Source of the DNA: Saprospiraceae bacterium
Lineage (GTDB): Bacteria > Bacteroidota > Bacteroidia > Chitinophagales > Saprospiraceae
Length of the DNA: 64,000 nucleotides
Assembly: GCA_016712145.1 (NCBI GenBank)
Contig: JADJRO010000001.1
Location: 124,001-188,000 of the forward strand
Direction of reading: 5' to 3'
This document shows positions 1-7,876 of the stretch, in pieces. A program made the translations under genes and the position numbers. The stretch's first letter is position 1; every line of letters begins with the position of its first letter. The notes below the pieces were generated by a model. That model did not search any database. It had not been told where the DNA came from and worked only from the letters and a program-made list of their open reading frames with translations.

Positions 1-1553
1 CGGCGCAATAAATTGTAATCTAATTGATTGATTTCTTGATCAGAATTTATATCAGCAGCAAAATAAGCATATGGTGATGTAGGTATAATTTGACCGTTGA
101 TAATTTTTCTTAAATAGTTTAAGTCATTGTAATCAATGGCCTCCTCATCTTTGATCATGCAATTTAAAATTAATGTGTAATCCATTTTAGAATTCAGGTC
201 ATCAAATGCATACTGATATTGATTGTTTGCATGTAACATTGTTTCTCTAATTTGTTGATTGTCGATCAACTTAAGTTGTAAAAGTCCGGGAGAAGGTGTA
301 TTATAGAAAAGCACCTGGCCTTTGAGACTTCGTTTGCCTCCTGTTAAATTTCCATCACAATTTGGAATTGCAGGATTGTTATTTTGAATTTCAATGCTGG
401 TTTTGCAAACATCCTGATTGCCAAGCGTATCCGTGACCCAAATTTCCACATCTTGTACACCAACATCTTTGCAAGTATATGTCCTTGATCGATCCGATAC
501 ATCTTTAGAAAATGAGAAATTTAACTTTTGTCCTGGACAGCTGTGCCAACTGCCTTTGTCAAGATCAGATGCCCAAACGTCGATCATTCCTTCGTCAATG
601 GTTCCATCTTGATTTTGATCCACGGGCATCAACGTGAGGATAACTCCAGTAAGACAATAGGGTGTGGGTAAAATTTTATTTTTTACATCAACAGTTACTT
701 CGCATTTTATTTCTGTACCGCAGGCATATTCAGCAATATAGAAAAATTTAGTGATGCCATTTGGATAGTAACCACTTGCATCTGCACCTGAATTAATTGC
801 ATATTTGGACGTGTTGTAAATTTTATGATACACCGGACACGATGATTGAAAAATTGCTGAATCGAGCTTTACATAAAGGGTGTCGCAGGTCCGACTATTT
901 AATACGACCGTATCTTTTTTACATAACAAGGCAAGCGTGTCGGGCACACTGATTAATTTAATGACTTGGGTATAACTAAAAATTCCTCTGCCCGGATAAT
1001 TTATGGGGTCGTATTGACACCAATCCAATATTTTCCATTCCCGCACAATTTTTTCGCAACCTTCATCAACTCGAAAACGGGTGTCTTTGTAGGAAACCAT
1101 CGGTTTTGAACATTTAGGTCGTTCCCAGGATGGTTTATCATAAGGGGCTTGAAGATTTTTCAGTTCATTTTGAGGATTGCAATCTCGAATGATCAAAGAT
1201 TGAGGCCAGGTAATATCCGCATAGCTAAATCCAGTTGCATTGCTAATAGTGATTACCTGTGTGCAGCTAAGCCATTTCCAGTTTTCTGGATTTTCAACAC
1301 CCCAAACGCGTTTAATTGTACCCTTGCCACAATCATCAATTTCAATGATTGTTTTACAATCATGCTGGAATTGAATGATGCCATTGTAGTCTGTATAAGC
1401 CTTCCCATAAACATTCAAGTCGTGCAGATAATCCTCCCGGCAACTGACGGTTACATCCGGCGGACAAACGAGTGAGAAATCTGCAAAACTTTGACTTACA
1501 GTGGTTAAGCTAACTATTAATAGTAAAAATCCGTGGAGTGTGGAGGTATTCAT
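1..1553 (-). CDS. giant secreted repeat protein with dockerin-like module, partial (C-terminus beyond window)
   Basis: The minus strand is open from ATG at 1553 to the window edge (about 517 residues), so the stop lies outside. The N-terminus is a signal peptide (MNTSTLHGFLLLLIV-type core, then SQSFA). The body holds Cys-rich Ig/HYR-like modules with the signature KIVREWKILDWCQYD and a following TQVIKL strand. This signature recurs in the three proteins at 47937-63215. The last readable part, AADINSDQEINQLDYNLLR, is a dockerin-type calcium loop. By analogy with the paralogues, a cohesin-like domain and a T9SS sorting domain should follow beyond position 1. A TAnnTTTG box lies 44 bp before the start. 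The likely role is a structural or adhesive cell-surface protein, inferred only from architecture. Confidence 0.8.
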   Translation of the reverse strand, partial: MNTSTLHGFLLLIVSLTTVSQSFADFSLVCPPDVTVSCREDYLHDLNVYGKAYTDYNGIIQFQHDCKTIIEIDDCGKGTIKRVWGVENPENWKWLSCTQVITISNATGFSYADITWPQSLIIRDCNPQNELKNLQAPYDKPSWERPKCSKPMVSYKDTRFRVDEGCEKIVREWKILDWCQYDPINYPGRGIFSYTQVIKLISVPDTLALLCKKDTVVLNSRTCDTLYVKLDSAIFQSSCPVYHKIYNTSKYAINSGADASGYYPNGITKFFYIAEYACGTEIKCEVTVDVKNKILPTPYCLTGVILTLMPVDQNQDGTIDEGMIDVWASDLDKGSWHSCPGQKLNFSFSKDVSDRSRTYTCKDVGVQDVEIWVTDTLGNQDVCKTSIEIQNNNPAIPNCDGNLTGGKRSLKGQVLFYNTPSPGLLQLKLIDNQQIRETMLHANNQYQYAFDDLNSKMDYTLILNCMIKDEEAIDYNDLNYLRKIINGQIIPTSPYAYFAADINSDQEINQLDYNLLR

Positions 1554-1601
1554 AGCCCTGTTTTTGGTATTAAAATTAATTCGTCGGGTTTAGGGGGCTA
1601 G

Positions 1602-1609
1602 CAAATATA
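1602..1609 (-). promoter_or_regulatory. Bacteroidota -7 box (TATATTTG)
   Basis: An exact TAnnTTTG match on the minus strand, about 44 bp upstream of the ATG at 1553. The spacing fits a leader of roughly 40 nt for the giant secreted protein gene. No clear -33 element was identified. Confidence 0.4.
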
Positions 1610-1748
1610 CAAAAAACTAATAATTTAAAGTTCTTCATGAAAATATGTAAAATTCGAGCAATCTTTGATAAGCTATTTTCAGTTTTCGAATTCGTTATAG
1701 TTGTTTTCGTATAAATTTTGATACGCTCAAACTAAATGCTTTTTTCAT

Positions 1749-2656
1749 ATGGCTCAAGTTCAAAAGCCAGGTCTTTTTGCCTGGGGTTTACTAATCATTT
1801 TAACTATTATATGGGGTTTTAGCTATTATTTTATAAAGCATAGTTTGGTTTCATTTAATCCTTCTCAAGTAGCAAGTTTGAGGATGGTATTTTCAGCTAT
1901 AGCCTTGAGTCCTTTTTTACTTAAAGCACTTAAAAGTGTTGAACGGATAAACTATCCGATGATCTTTTTGTCGGATTTATAGGTGCATTTCTACCTGCAT
2001 TTCTATATCCCTTTGCACAACAAAAAATTTCCAGTTCATTGGCCGGAATCATAAATGCCTTCACACCAATTTGTACATTTGGAATTGGGGTGTTATTTTT
2101 TGGTGTTAAAAACGAGCGATCTAAATTAATCGGGACGATCATAGCACTGATAGGTGCTTTTTCATTGATACTCCTAAAACCCAATGCTGAAATACGTGCC
2201 GAAGGACTTTATTTATTGGTTGCATTTGCATCCCCTTTATTATATGGTTTAAATGGAAATACCATTAAATCAAAACTCGGCTCCATTTCAGGGATTCAGA
2301 TGACTACGCTGATGTATTTTTTTATGTCATTGTATTGTATACCACTGTCATTTTGGAATGGCGCATTTCAACAAATTCCATTGGCCATAAGTTCAGGAAA
2401 TGCTTTTTATCATTTAGTAGCACTCAGTGTATTGGGAAGTGCAGTTGCAATGGCATTGTTTAATGTGTTGATCCAAAAAGTACATGTTATGTTTGCAGCG
2501 AGTGTAACCTATTTAATGCCACTCGTCTCTTTGTTTGTAGGTTTTTTTGACGGAGAAAAGCTCGGTATAAATGATATTGTTGGTCTGATTTGTATCTTAA
2601 CCGGTGTCGTGATCATTAATGGGTTGATAAAAATCCAATCTGGTAAACCATCATAA
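1749..2656 (+). pseudogene. EamA/DMT-family transporter, broken by a one-base frameshift
   Basis: Two adjacent frames together make one drug/metabolite transporter of about 302 residues with around ten hydrophobic segments. The N-terminal piece (1749-1982) has the family opening WGLLIILTIIWGFSYYFIK. The C-terminal piece is open in another frame from about 1943 to 2656 (SSLAGIINAFTPICTFG and the later EamA repeat). Adding one T to the T5 run at 1965-1969 gives the continuous sequence NYPMIFFVGFIGAFLPAF, so the break is a single-base contraction. The likely role is export or uptake of small metabolites across the inner membrane; the substrate cannot be told. It could be a true pseudogene or a sequencing error. 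Confidence 0.8.
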
Positions 2657-2744
2657 ATTATTGAATCTTTTGAATTTTAACTTGAAGTACAATTTTAGAA
2701 TTTTACCAAAAATCGGGAACACTTAATTCATTCCACTTCTACTC

Positions 2745-2880
2745 TGGATGAACGCTACGCTCTCATAATTCTCAATTTTTAATTCTTAATCCTTAATTCT
2801 TAATTCTTAATCCTTCCCGCCAATAAGTGGTATGTCCACTACGCTCCCATAATTTTTAATTCTTAATTCTTAATTTGATT
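2745..2880. repeat. TTAATTC heptad block around a small hairpin (copy A)
   Basis: The spacer after the transporter contains many near-tandem copies of TTAATTC/TTAATCC. They flank a short GC-richer core whose centre folds as AGTGG-TATGT-CCACT. A further motif, CGCTACGCTCTCATAATTC at about 2752-2771, resembles the core's right edge (CACTACGCTCCCATAATTT). A second copy with a different stem but the same loop motif lies at 3785-3900. No gene is seen in 2657-2869. Confidence 0.55.
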
Positions 2881-3328
2881 TAAATACAGTAACCCAACTG
2901 ATAAGAACGAGTGCAATGAGTTCACAAAGAGTCCTCAATTTATGCAATAACCACCATTGATCCCTCAAAAGGGTCCAGTTTAAAGGTAATGTTTCTGCTT
3001 TCCATTCAAATACTTGCAATTGAATTGGGGTATTTCCAAATCGTGAGATTAATATACATGCTAAAAAGCAAGCAGCAGAAATGAATAAACAAATTGCATT
3101 AACTTTTTGCTTGCGACTGAAATAGCCGTCAAGAAGTGATAATATGAATGCAAGAATTACCAGGGAAATCATCAAAGTATTTAAAGATTGTACCAAATTT
3201 CGTTGGAGCTCGAAATAAGCTGATTGAGAATATTGTTCTGGCTTTATTCCCATCCATAATCCAAAACTGGTTCCTGCTAATAAAGCTGCAATTAAAATCA
3301 AAAAAAAACGAATAAATAACTGTTTCAT
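2870..3328 (-). CDS. DUF1772 (anthrone-oxygenase-like) membrane protein
   Basis: A 153-residue protein with about four membrane segments (residues 5-25, 42-64, 75-97 and 133-150 by hydrophobicity). The C-terminal half shows the DUF1772 pattern: a small residue run followed by N-T-P-I, then LNWTLLRDQWWLLHKLRTLCE. Family members are small integral membrane proteins named after anthrone oxygenase; the bacterial function is not established. The start at 3328 (MKQLFIRFF) is preferred over ATG 3352 because it clears the upstream stop at 3334 and gives a clean signal-anchor. It is probably co-transcribed with the YCII-domain gene 5 bp upstream. Confidence 0.6.
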   Translation of the reverse strand: MKQLFIRFFLILIAALLAGTSFGLWMGIKPEQYSQSAYFELQRNLVQSLNTLMISLVILAFILSLLDGYFSRKQKVNAICLFISAACFLACILISRFGNTPIQLQVFEWKAETLPLNWTLLRDQWWLLHKLRTLCELIALVLISWVTVFKSN

Positions 3329-3333
3329 TTTTC

Positions 3334-3792
3334 TTAAGGTTTTGATTTCCAAATTTTATCTGATTCATCTAAATATTCTGGTAAGGCTGCGGATCCATAC
3401 CAAAGGTAACTCTCTGAAATTAATAAACCCGAGTGTATTGCAGGGTCAGTTTCAAGCAATTGTTGCGCTTCTTCTAGTGTTGGTACATTTAAAATAAACA
3501 GACCTCTAAATTCACTTTGATTTTTTTTAAAGGGACCAGCTACAATCAATTTTTTTAAATCAACTAATCTTCCCATGTTTTTGAAATGCCCTGCAAAACA
3601 ACTATCGATAAATGATTTGTCATTTGTTTTGTTTGGTCCTGTTTTGAGAATTACAAAAACATATTTTTTCATTCCATAATCATCCGCCATAAGTTTTTTA
3701 GCCAACACGGAGTCGAATTTCGGATTCAGTGTTTGACCAAATCCACATTGTAAAAAAAAGAATGTCAGTATCGCAATTCCAAAGCCTTTCAT
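3334..3792 (-). CDS. secreted YCII-domain protein
   Basis: A 152-residue protein. Residues 1-20 are a signal peptide (MKGFGIAILTFFFLQCGFGQ). The rest is a YCII/YciI-like ferredoxin-fold domain with YVFVILKTGPNK, then HFKNMGRLVDLKKLIVAGPF, and EEAQQLLETDPAI near the end. Cytoplasmic YciI proteins are small putative enzymes. Exported versions such as this are common in Bacteroidota, and their substrate is unknown. The ATG at 3792 is chosen over the TTG at 3798. The next gene follows after 5 bp, so the two likely form one transcript. Confidence 0.7.
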   Translation of the reverse strand: MKGFGIAILTFFFLQCGFGQTLNPKFDSVLAKKLMADDYGMKKYVFVILKTGPNKTNDKSFIDSCFAGHFKNMGRLVDLKKLIVAGPFKKNQSEFRGLFILNVPTLEEAQQLLETDPAIHSGLLISESYLWYGSAALPEYLDESDKIWKSKP

Positions 3793-3900
3793 ATTCAATT
3801 ATTTAATTCTTAATTGTTAATTCCCACCGCTTCCCTCAGGTATGCGGGATGTCCGCCCTGAGTCCATAATTCTTAATTTTTAACTCTTAATTCTTAATTG
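3785..3900. repeat. TTAATTC heptad block around a hairpin (copy B)
   Basis: This has the same design as the element at 2745-2880: TTAATTC/TTAATTG heptads on both sides of a GC-rich core. Here the core pairs CTCAGG with CCTGAG and GCGG with CCGC, leaving the loop GATGT. The loop motif (T/G)ATGTCC is shared with copy A while the stem bases differ. It overlaps the end of the cca gene and the start of the YCII gene. Confidence 0.5.
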
Positions 3901-5317
3901 TTATTCCTAATTCGATCGCTTTTTCTTCCATTAATTTCAAAGCAGCCTCTCGTGAATTTGGGATTTGATTGTCGAGTATCGCTTCGCGAATGGCTGTTTT
4001 AATGAGTCCTATTTCGCGGCCTGGTTTAATGTTATATATTTTCATAATGTCTTCTCCGGTTACAGGAGGCTGCCAGTTTCGAATCCGATCGCGCTCTTCC
4101 AATTCATAAAGTTTTTCCCGGACCACTAAATAATTATTTAGATAGCGGTTGACTTTAGTAATGTTTTTTGAAGTAATATCAGCCTCACACAATAACAGTA
4201 AATCTTCTAAATCTTCTCCGGCTTCAAATAACAATCGTCTTAATGCAGAATCAGAAATTTCTTCTTGTGTCAATGCAATCGGCCTTAAATGTAAGCGTAC
4301 CAATTTTTGGACATATTTCATCTTGTGATCTAAGGGCAATCGCAGCTGTTTAAATAATTTTGGAATCATGTTGGCTCCTAAGGCATCATGCCCATGAAAT
4401 GTCCAACCATGTTCTGGATCAAATCGTTTGGTTTGGGGTTTTGCAATGTCATGAAATACAGCAGCCCATCTGCACCAAATGTTTTTAGTTTTTAAGGCAA
4501 GGTTATCAACTACTTGCAATGTATGATAGAAATTGTCTTTATGTCCTTTTCCATTTTGGTATTCCGCGCCGTGCAATAAAACCAATTCCGGTAAAATCAA
4601 TTCCAATAAACCTGTTCTAAATAATAAGTCAAATCCAATTGAAGGTTTATCACATTCCAATATTTTTTCTAGTTCAGCAGTTATGCGTTCGCGGGATACA
4701 ATTTTTAATCGGTCCTTTGATTGAATGATTCCTTCATATGTTTTGTCTTCAATTTTATATAATAATTGATTTGAAAAACGGATTGCACGTAACATTCGCA
4801 AAGGATCATCAGAAAATGTTTGTTCAGGATTATTGGGTGTGCGAATTATTTTTTGTTCAATATCCTTCATCCCATCAAACGGATCTATAATTTCACCATA
4901 ATTTTCAGCATTGAGACTTATTGAAATTGCATTAATTGTAAAATCACGTCGCAACTGGTCGTCTTTTAAATTGCCACTATAAACGGTTGGTTTACGAGAA
5001 TCCACATGGTAGGACTCTTTTCGGGCTCCAACAAATTCAATTTCCAATTCTTTGTGTTTAATCATCGCCGTGCCAAAGCGACTGTAAACATTTACACTTG
5101 GCATCGGACGAAATTTACTAGCCACATGTTCAGCCAATGCAATGCCATCTCCAATACATACAATGTCGATATCTTTTGAATCCCGGCCGATAATTTTATC
5201 ACGAATAAAGCCCCCAATTGCATAGGCTTTAACATCTAATTCTTTACTGGATTCTGAAATGATAGATAGAATTTTTTGTTCAGAAGCGTCAAGCTTAAAT
5301 ATCAATGATTGATTCAT
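3887..5317 (-). CDS. cca: CCA tRNA nucleotidyltransferase / poly(A) polymerase family, HD domain
   Basis: A 476-residue enzyme that adds or repairs the 3' CCA end of tRNA. The nucleotidyltransferase core is at residues 20-160: GGFIRDKIIGRDSKDIDIV carries the metal-binding DxD, followed by RRDFTINAI. The tRNA-binding head follows (DPLRMLRAIRFSNQL). An HD domain occupies about residues 250-400 (HTLQVVDNLALK, then FHDIAKPQTK). Length matches bacterial HD-type CCA enzymes. It overlaps the upstream dus gene by 4 bp (ATGA), indicating translational coupling in a tRNA-maturation operon. Confidence 0.92.
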   Translation of the reverse strand: MNQSLIFKLDASEQKILSIISESSKELDVKAYAIGGFIRDKIIGRDSKDIDIVCIGDGIALAEHVASKFRPMPSVNVYSRFGTAMIKHKELEIEFVGARKESYHVDSRKPTVYSGNLKDDQLRRDFTINAISISLNAENYGEIIDPFDGMKDIEQKIIRTPNNPEQTFSDDPLRMLRAIRFSNQLLYKIEDKTYEGIIQSKDRLKIVSRERITAELEKILECDKPSIGFDLLFRTGLLELILPELVLLHGAEYQNGKGHKDNFYHTLQVVDNLALKTKNIWCRWAAVFHDIAKPQTKRFDPEHGWTFHGHDALGANMIPKLFKQLRLPLDHKMKYVQKLVRLHLRPIALTQEEISDSALRRLLFEAGEDLEDLLLLCEADITSKNITKVNRYLNNYLVVREKLYELEERDRIRNWQPPVTGEDIMKIYNIKPGREIGLIKTAIREAILDNQIPNSREAALKLMEEKAIELGITIKN

Positions 5318-6327
5318 TCCTGAAAAACGAGATTAGGTTCTAAAGTATAACTAATTTCTAGCTGCTCCAATATTTCTAAAATTCGCTGGGGATTTGATTC
5401 GGTAACCAATTGCATTCTGAATTCTTTTATATTTGGCAATCCTTTAAAATAGTTGGTATAATGTCTGCGCATTTCCAATACACCTAATTTTTCGCCTTTC
5501 CACTTAATAGAATTGATTAAGTGTTGACGAGCTGCGTCTACGCGTTCAAAAGTGGTGGGAGGAGCCAGGAGGTTTCCGGTCTTAAAATAATGCTTAATTT
5601 CTCTAAATATCCAGGGATATCCGATACTGGCACGTCCGATCATGAGCCCATCTACTCCATATCGGTTTTTGTATTCCAAGGCTTTGACAGGATGATCGAT
5701 ATCTCCGTTTCCAAAGATAGGAATATGAATTCTGGGGTTGTTTTTGACTTTGGCAATCCAACTCCAATCAGCCTCACCTTTATACATTTGTGACCGGGTC
5801 CGCGCATGGATAGTCAATGCTTTAATGCCAATGTCTTGAAGGCGTTCGGCAACTTCTTCAATAAATATCATGGTATCATCCCATCCCAATCGGGTTTTAA
5901 CGGTAACCGGAAGATTGGTTGATTTGACAACAGCTTCAGTAAGTTTTACCATTTTAGGCACGTCTTTTAAAATGCCTGCACCGGCCATTTTGCAAACTAC
6001 CTTTTGTACCGGACAGCCGAAATTGATATCGAGGATTTCAGGTTGTGCCTTTTCTACGATTTCTGCGGCCTTCATCATAGAATCGTATTCTGCACCAAAA
6101 ATCTGACCACCAATGGGGCGTTCCTCAGGATAAATATCTAGTTTTTGGACAGATTTCTGGGCATCGCGGATCAATCCTTCAACCGAAATAAACTCAGTAA
6201 ACATGAGATCGCAGCCCTGTTGTTTACACAGCGCTCTAAACGGAGGATCGCTGACATCTTCCATAGGTGCCAGAAGGAGGGGAAATTCTGGCAAGGCGAT
6301 TGGTCCAATAGTAACCGATTTTTGCAT
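5314..6327 (-). CDS. dusB: tRNA-dihydrouridine synthase
   Basis: A 337-residue FMN-dependent enzyme reducing uridine to dihydrouridine in tRNA loops. A TIM barrel begins with LLAPMEDVSDPPFRALC. The active-site cysteine lies in DINFGCPVQKVVCKMAGAG, phosphate binding in PIFGNGDID and MIGRASIGYPWIF, and a short helical tRNA-binding domain closes the protein. The ATG at 6327 is preferred over 6375 because a perfect TACCTTTG box sits at 6335-6342, between the two. That implies a very short or absent leader. It is coupled to cca through a 4-bp overlap. Confidence 0.9.
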   Translation of the reverse strand: MQKSVTIGPIALPEFPLLLAPMEDVSDPPFRALCKQQGCDLMFTEFISVEGLIRDAQKSVQKLDIYPEERPIGGQIFGAEYDSMMKAAEIVEKAQPEILDINFGCPVQKVVCKMAGAGILKDVPKMVKLTEAVVKSTNLPVTVKTRLGWDDTMIFIEEVAERLQDIGIKALTIHARTRSQMYKGEADWSWIAKVKNNPRIHIPIFGNGDIDHPVKALEYKNRYGVDGLMIGRASIGYPWIFREIKHYFKTGNLLAPPTTFERVDAARQHLINSIKWKGEKLGVLEMRRHYTNYFKGLPNIKEFRMQLVTESNPQRILEILEQLEISYTLEPNLVFQE

Positions 6328-6334
6328 GGAGCTG

Positions 6335-6342
6335 CAAAGGTA
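6335..6342 (-). promoter_or_regulatory. -7 box (TACCTTTG) for dus-cca
   Basis: An exact match to TAnnTTTG on the minus strand, 8 nt before the ATG at 6327. Transcription would start almost at the start codon, so the mRNA may be nearly leaderless. This also argues against the upstream start at 6375. Confidence 0.45.
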
Positions 6343-6597
6343 ACCAGAAGCGTCCAAATTGAAGTATTGAGCCATTGTATGGACATGGTAAAAAATGGTA
6401 AAATGAATTGTAGGTTAATTCAAATTCATAAAACGCCATTTTTTATATAAATAATCAAATAGTAAAATATAATACCTAGACTTGAATTGATAGAGGCAAA
6501 CTATACCCTGTTGATTGTTGCTAAAGACGAATAACTCGTTGATATAGTCAAATTTCCTCTTTAAATCTTGCTACCTTGCAAACAAATTTTGATCAAC

Positions 6598-7866
6598 ATG
6601 ATTTTGGCAGTAAGCCTTGTTTTTTTAGTAGGATATTTACTTATCATCTTTGAACATAAGGTAAAAATAGACAAGGCCGTAAGTGCTTTATTAGCTGGAG
6701 TAATTAGTTGGATACTCATTGCACTTTATCCGAATCCAATTACTGAAAGTGGTGCCGATGTTTCCAGTATTTTGATTCATCATTTTGGTGAAATTGCATC
6801 TATCCTGTTTTTTCTATTAGGCGCAATGACTATTGTGGAATTAGTTGACCTTCATCACGGGTTTGATGTAATATCTCAATGGATTAAAGCAAAGAATAAA
6901 TGGAGCCTGCTTATTATTATTAGTTTGGTAACATTTTTTCTTTCAGCTGTTTTAGATAATTTAACTACAACAATTGTTATGATCTCTCTGATCCGAAAAT
7001 TATTAAACAATCAGGAAGATCGATTTTGGTTTGCGGGTTTTATTGTAATCGCAGCAAATTCTGGTGGGGCATGGTCTCCAATCGGCGATGTTACAACAAC
7101 TATGTTATGGATCGAACACAAAGTAAGTACCTTGCAATTAATTGAATTTCTAATAATACCATCAATTTTAAGCATTGCGATTCCAATTGGAATCGTACGA
7201 TTCAATAAACGTTTCCAACAAACTGTAGAATTGCCTGATAAACCTTTAGAAGAGGCAAGCTCGGCATCTAAAGTATTTCTTATTCTTGGGATTGGATTAT
7301 TGATTTTGGTGCCAATCATCAAAGCTTTAACTCATTTGCCGCCATTTATTGGTATGTTGGGTGCGCTTGCAGTGATTTGGTTGGTTTCTGAATTGGATTT
7401 GCCCTCTCTTTATCCACCGCAAAAGGATTTTTCTAAACCTACTGTTAGAAATGCACTTTCTCGAATTGAAATTCCAAGTATTTTATTTTTTCTTGGAATT
7501 TTATTAGCAATTTCTGCTTTGGAAGTAATTGGCCAACTTAAAGTGCTTGCTGATTTTTTAAATAGCTACATTCAGGATACTGCCGTGATTGCTTTAATTC
7601 TTGGAATCCTTTCTGCAGTAATCGATAACGTTCCATTAGTAGCAGGGGCTATCGGAATGTATGATTTGCCTTTGGATCATCATTTCTGGCATGAGTTAGC
7701 ATTTGCAGCGGGAACAGGTGGAAGTATTTTAATCATTGGGTCAGCAGCAGGAGTTGCTGCCATGGGTATAGAAAAAATAAGCTATCAATGGTATTTTAAG
7801 CGAATCAGCCTATTGGCATTGATAGGCTATTTAACAGGATGGGTGTGGATTTATTTTACTATTTAA
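6598..7866 (+). CDS. nhaD: NhaD-type Na+/H+ antiporter
   Basis: A 422-residue inner-membrane protein with roughly twelve hydrophobic segments. It carries the paired ion-transporter-superfamily motifs LDNLTTTIVMISLIRKL (residues about 118-134) and AVIDNVPLVAGAIGMYDL (about 345-362), plus NSGGAWSPIGDVTTTMLW between them. These fit the NhaD family, which exchanges sodium or lithium for protons. The ATG at 6598 is chosen because the preceding ten residues lack membrane character. Downstream, the BNR-repeat gene starts 10 bp after the stop, so co-transcription is possible. Confidence 0.88.
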   Translation: MILAVSLVFLVGYLLIIFEHKVKIDKAVSALLAGVISWILIALYPNPITESGADVSSILIHHFGEIASILFFLLGAMTIVELVDLHHGFDVISQWIKAKNKWSLLIIISLVTFFLSAVLDNLTTTIVMISLIRKLLNNQEDRFWFAGFIVIAANSGGAWSPIGDVTTTMLWIEHKVSTLQLIEFLIIPSILSIAIPIGIVRFNKRFQQTVELPDKPLEEASSASKVFLILGIGLLILVPIIKALTHLPPFIGMLGALAVIWLVSELDLPSLYPPQKDFSKPTVRNALSRIEIPSILFFLGILLAISALEVIGQLKVLADFLNSYIQDTAVIALILGILSAVIDNVPLVAGAIGMYDLPLDHHFWHELAFAAGTGGSILIIGSAAGVAAMGIEKISYQWYFKRISLLALIGYLTGWVWIYFTI

Positions 7867-7876
7867 TTTGATTCGT

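Noticed and set aside
418..1475. Plus-strand open frames at 418-612 and 1149-1475
   Set aside because: They lie opposite the continuous minus-strand giant protein gene, whose modules are recognisable throughout.
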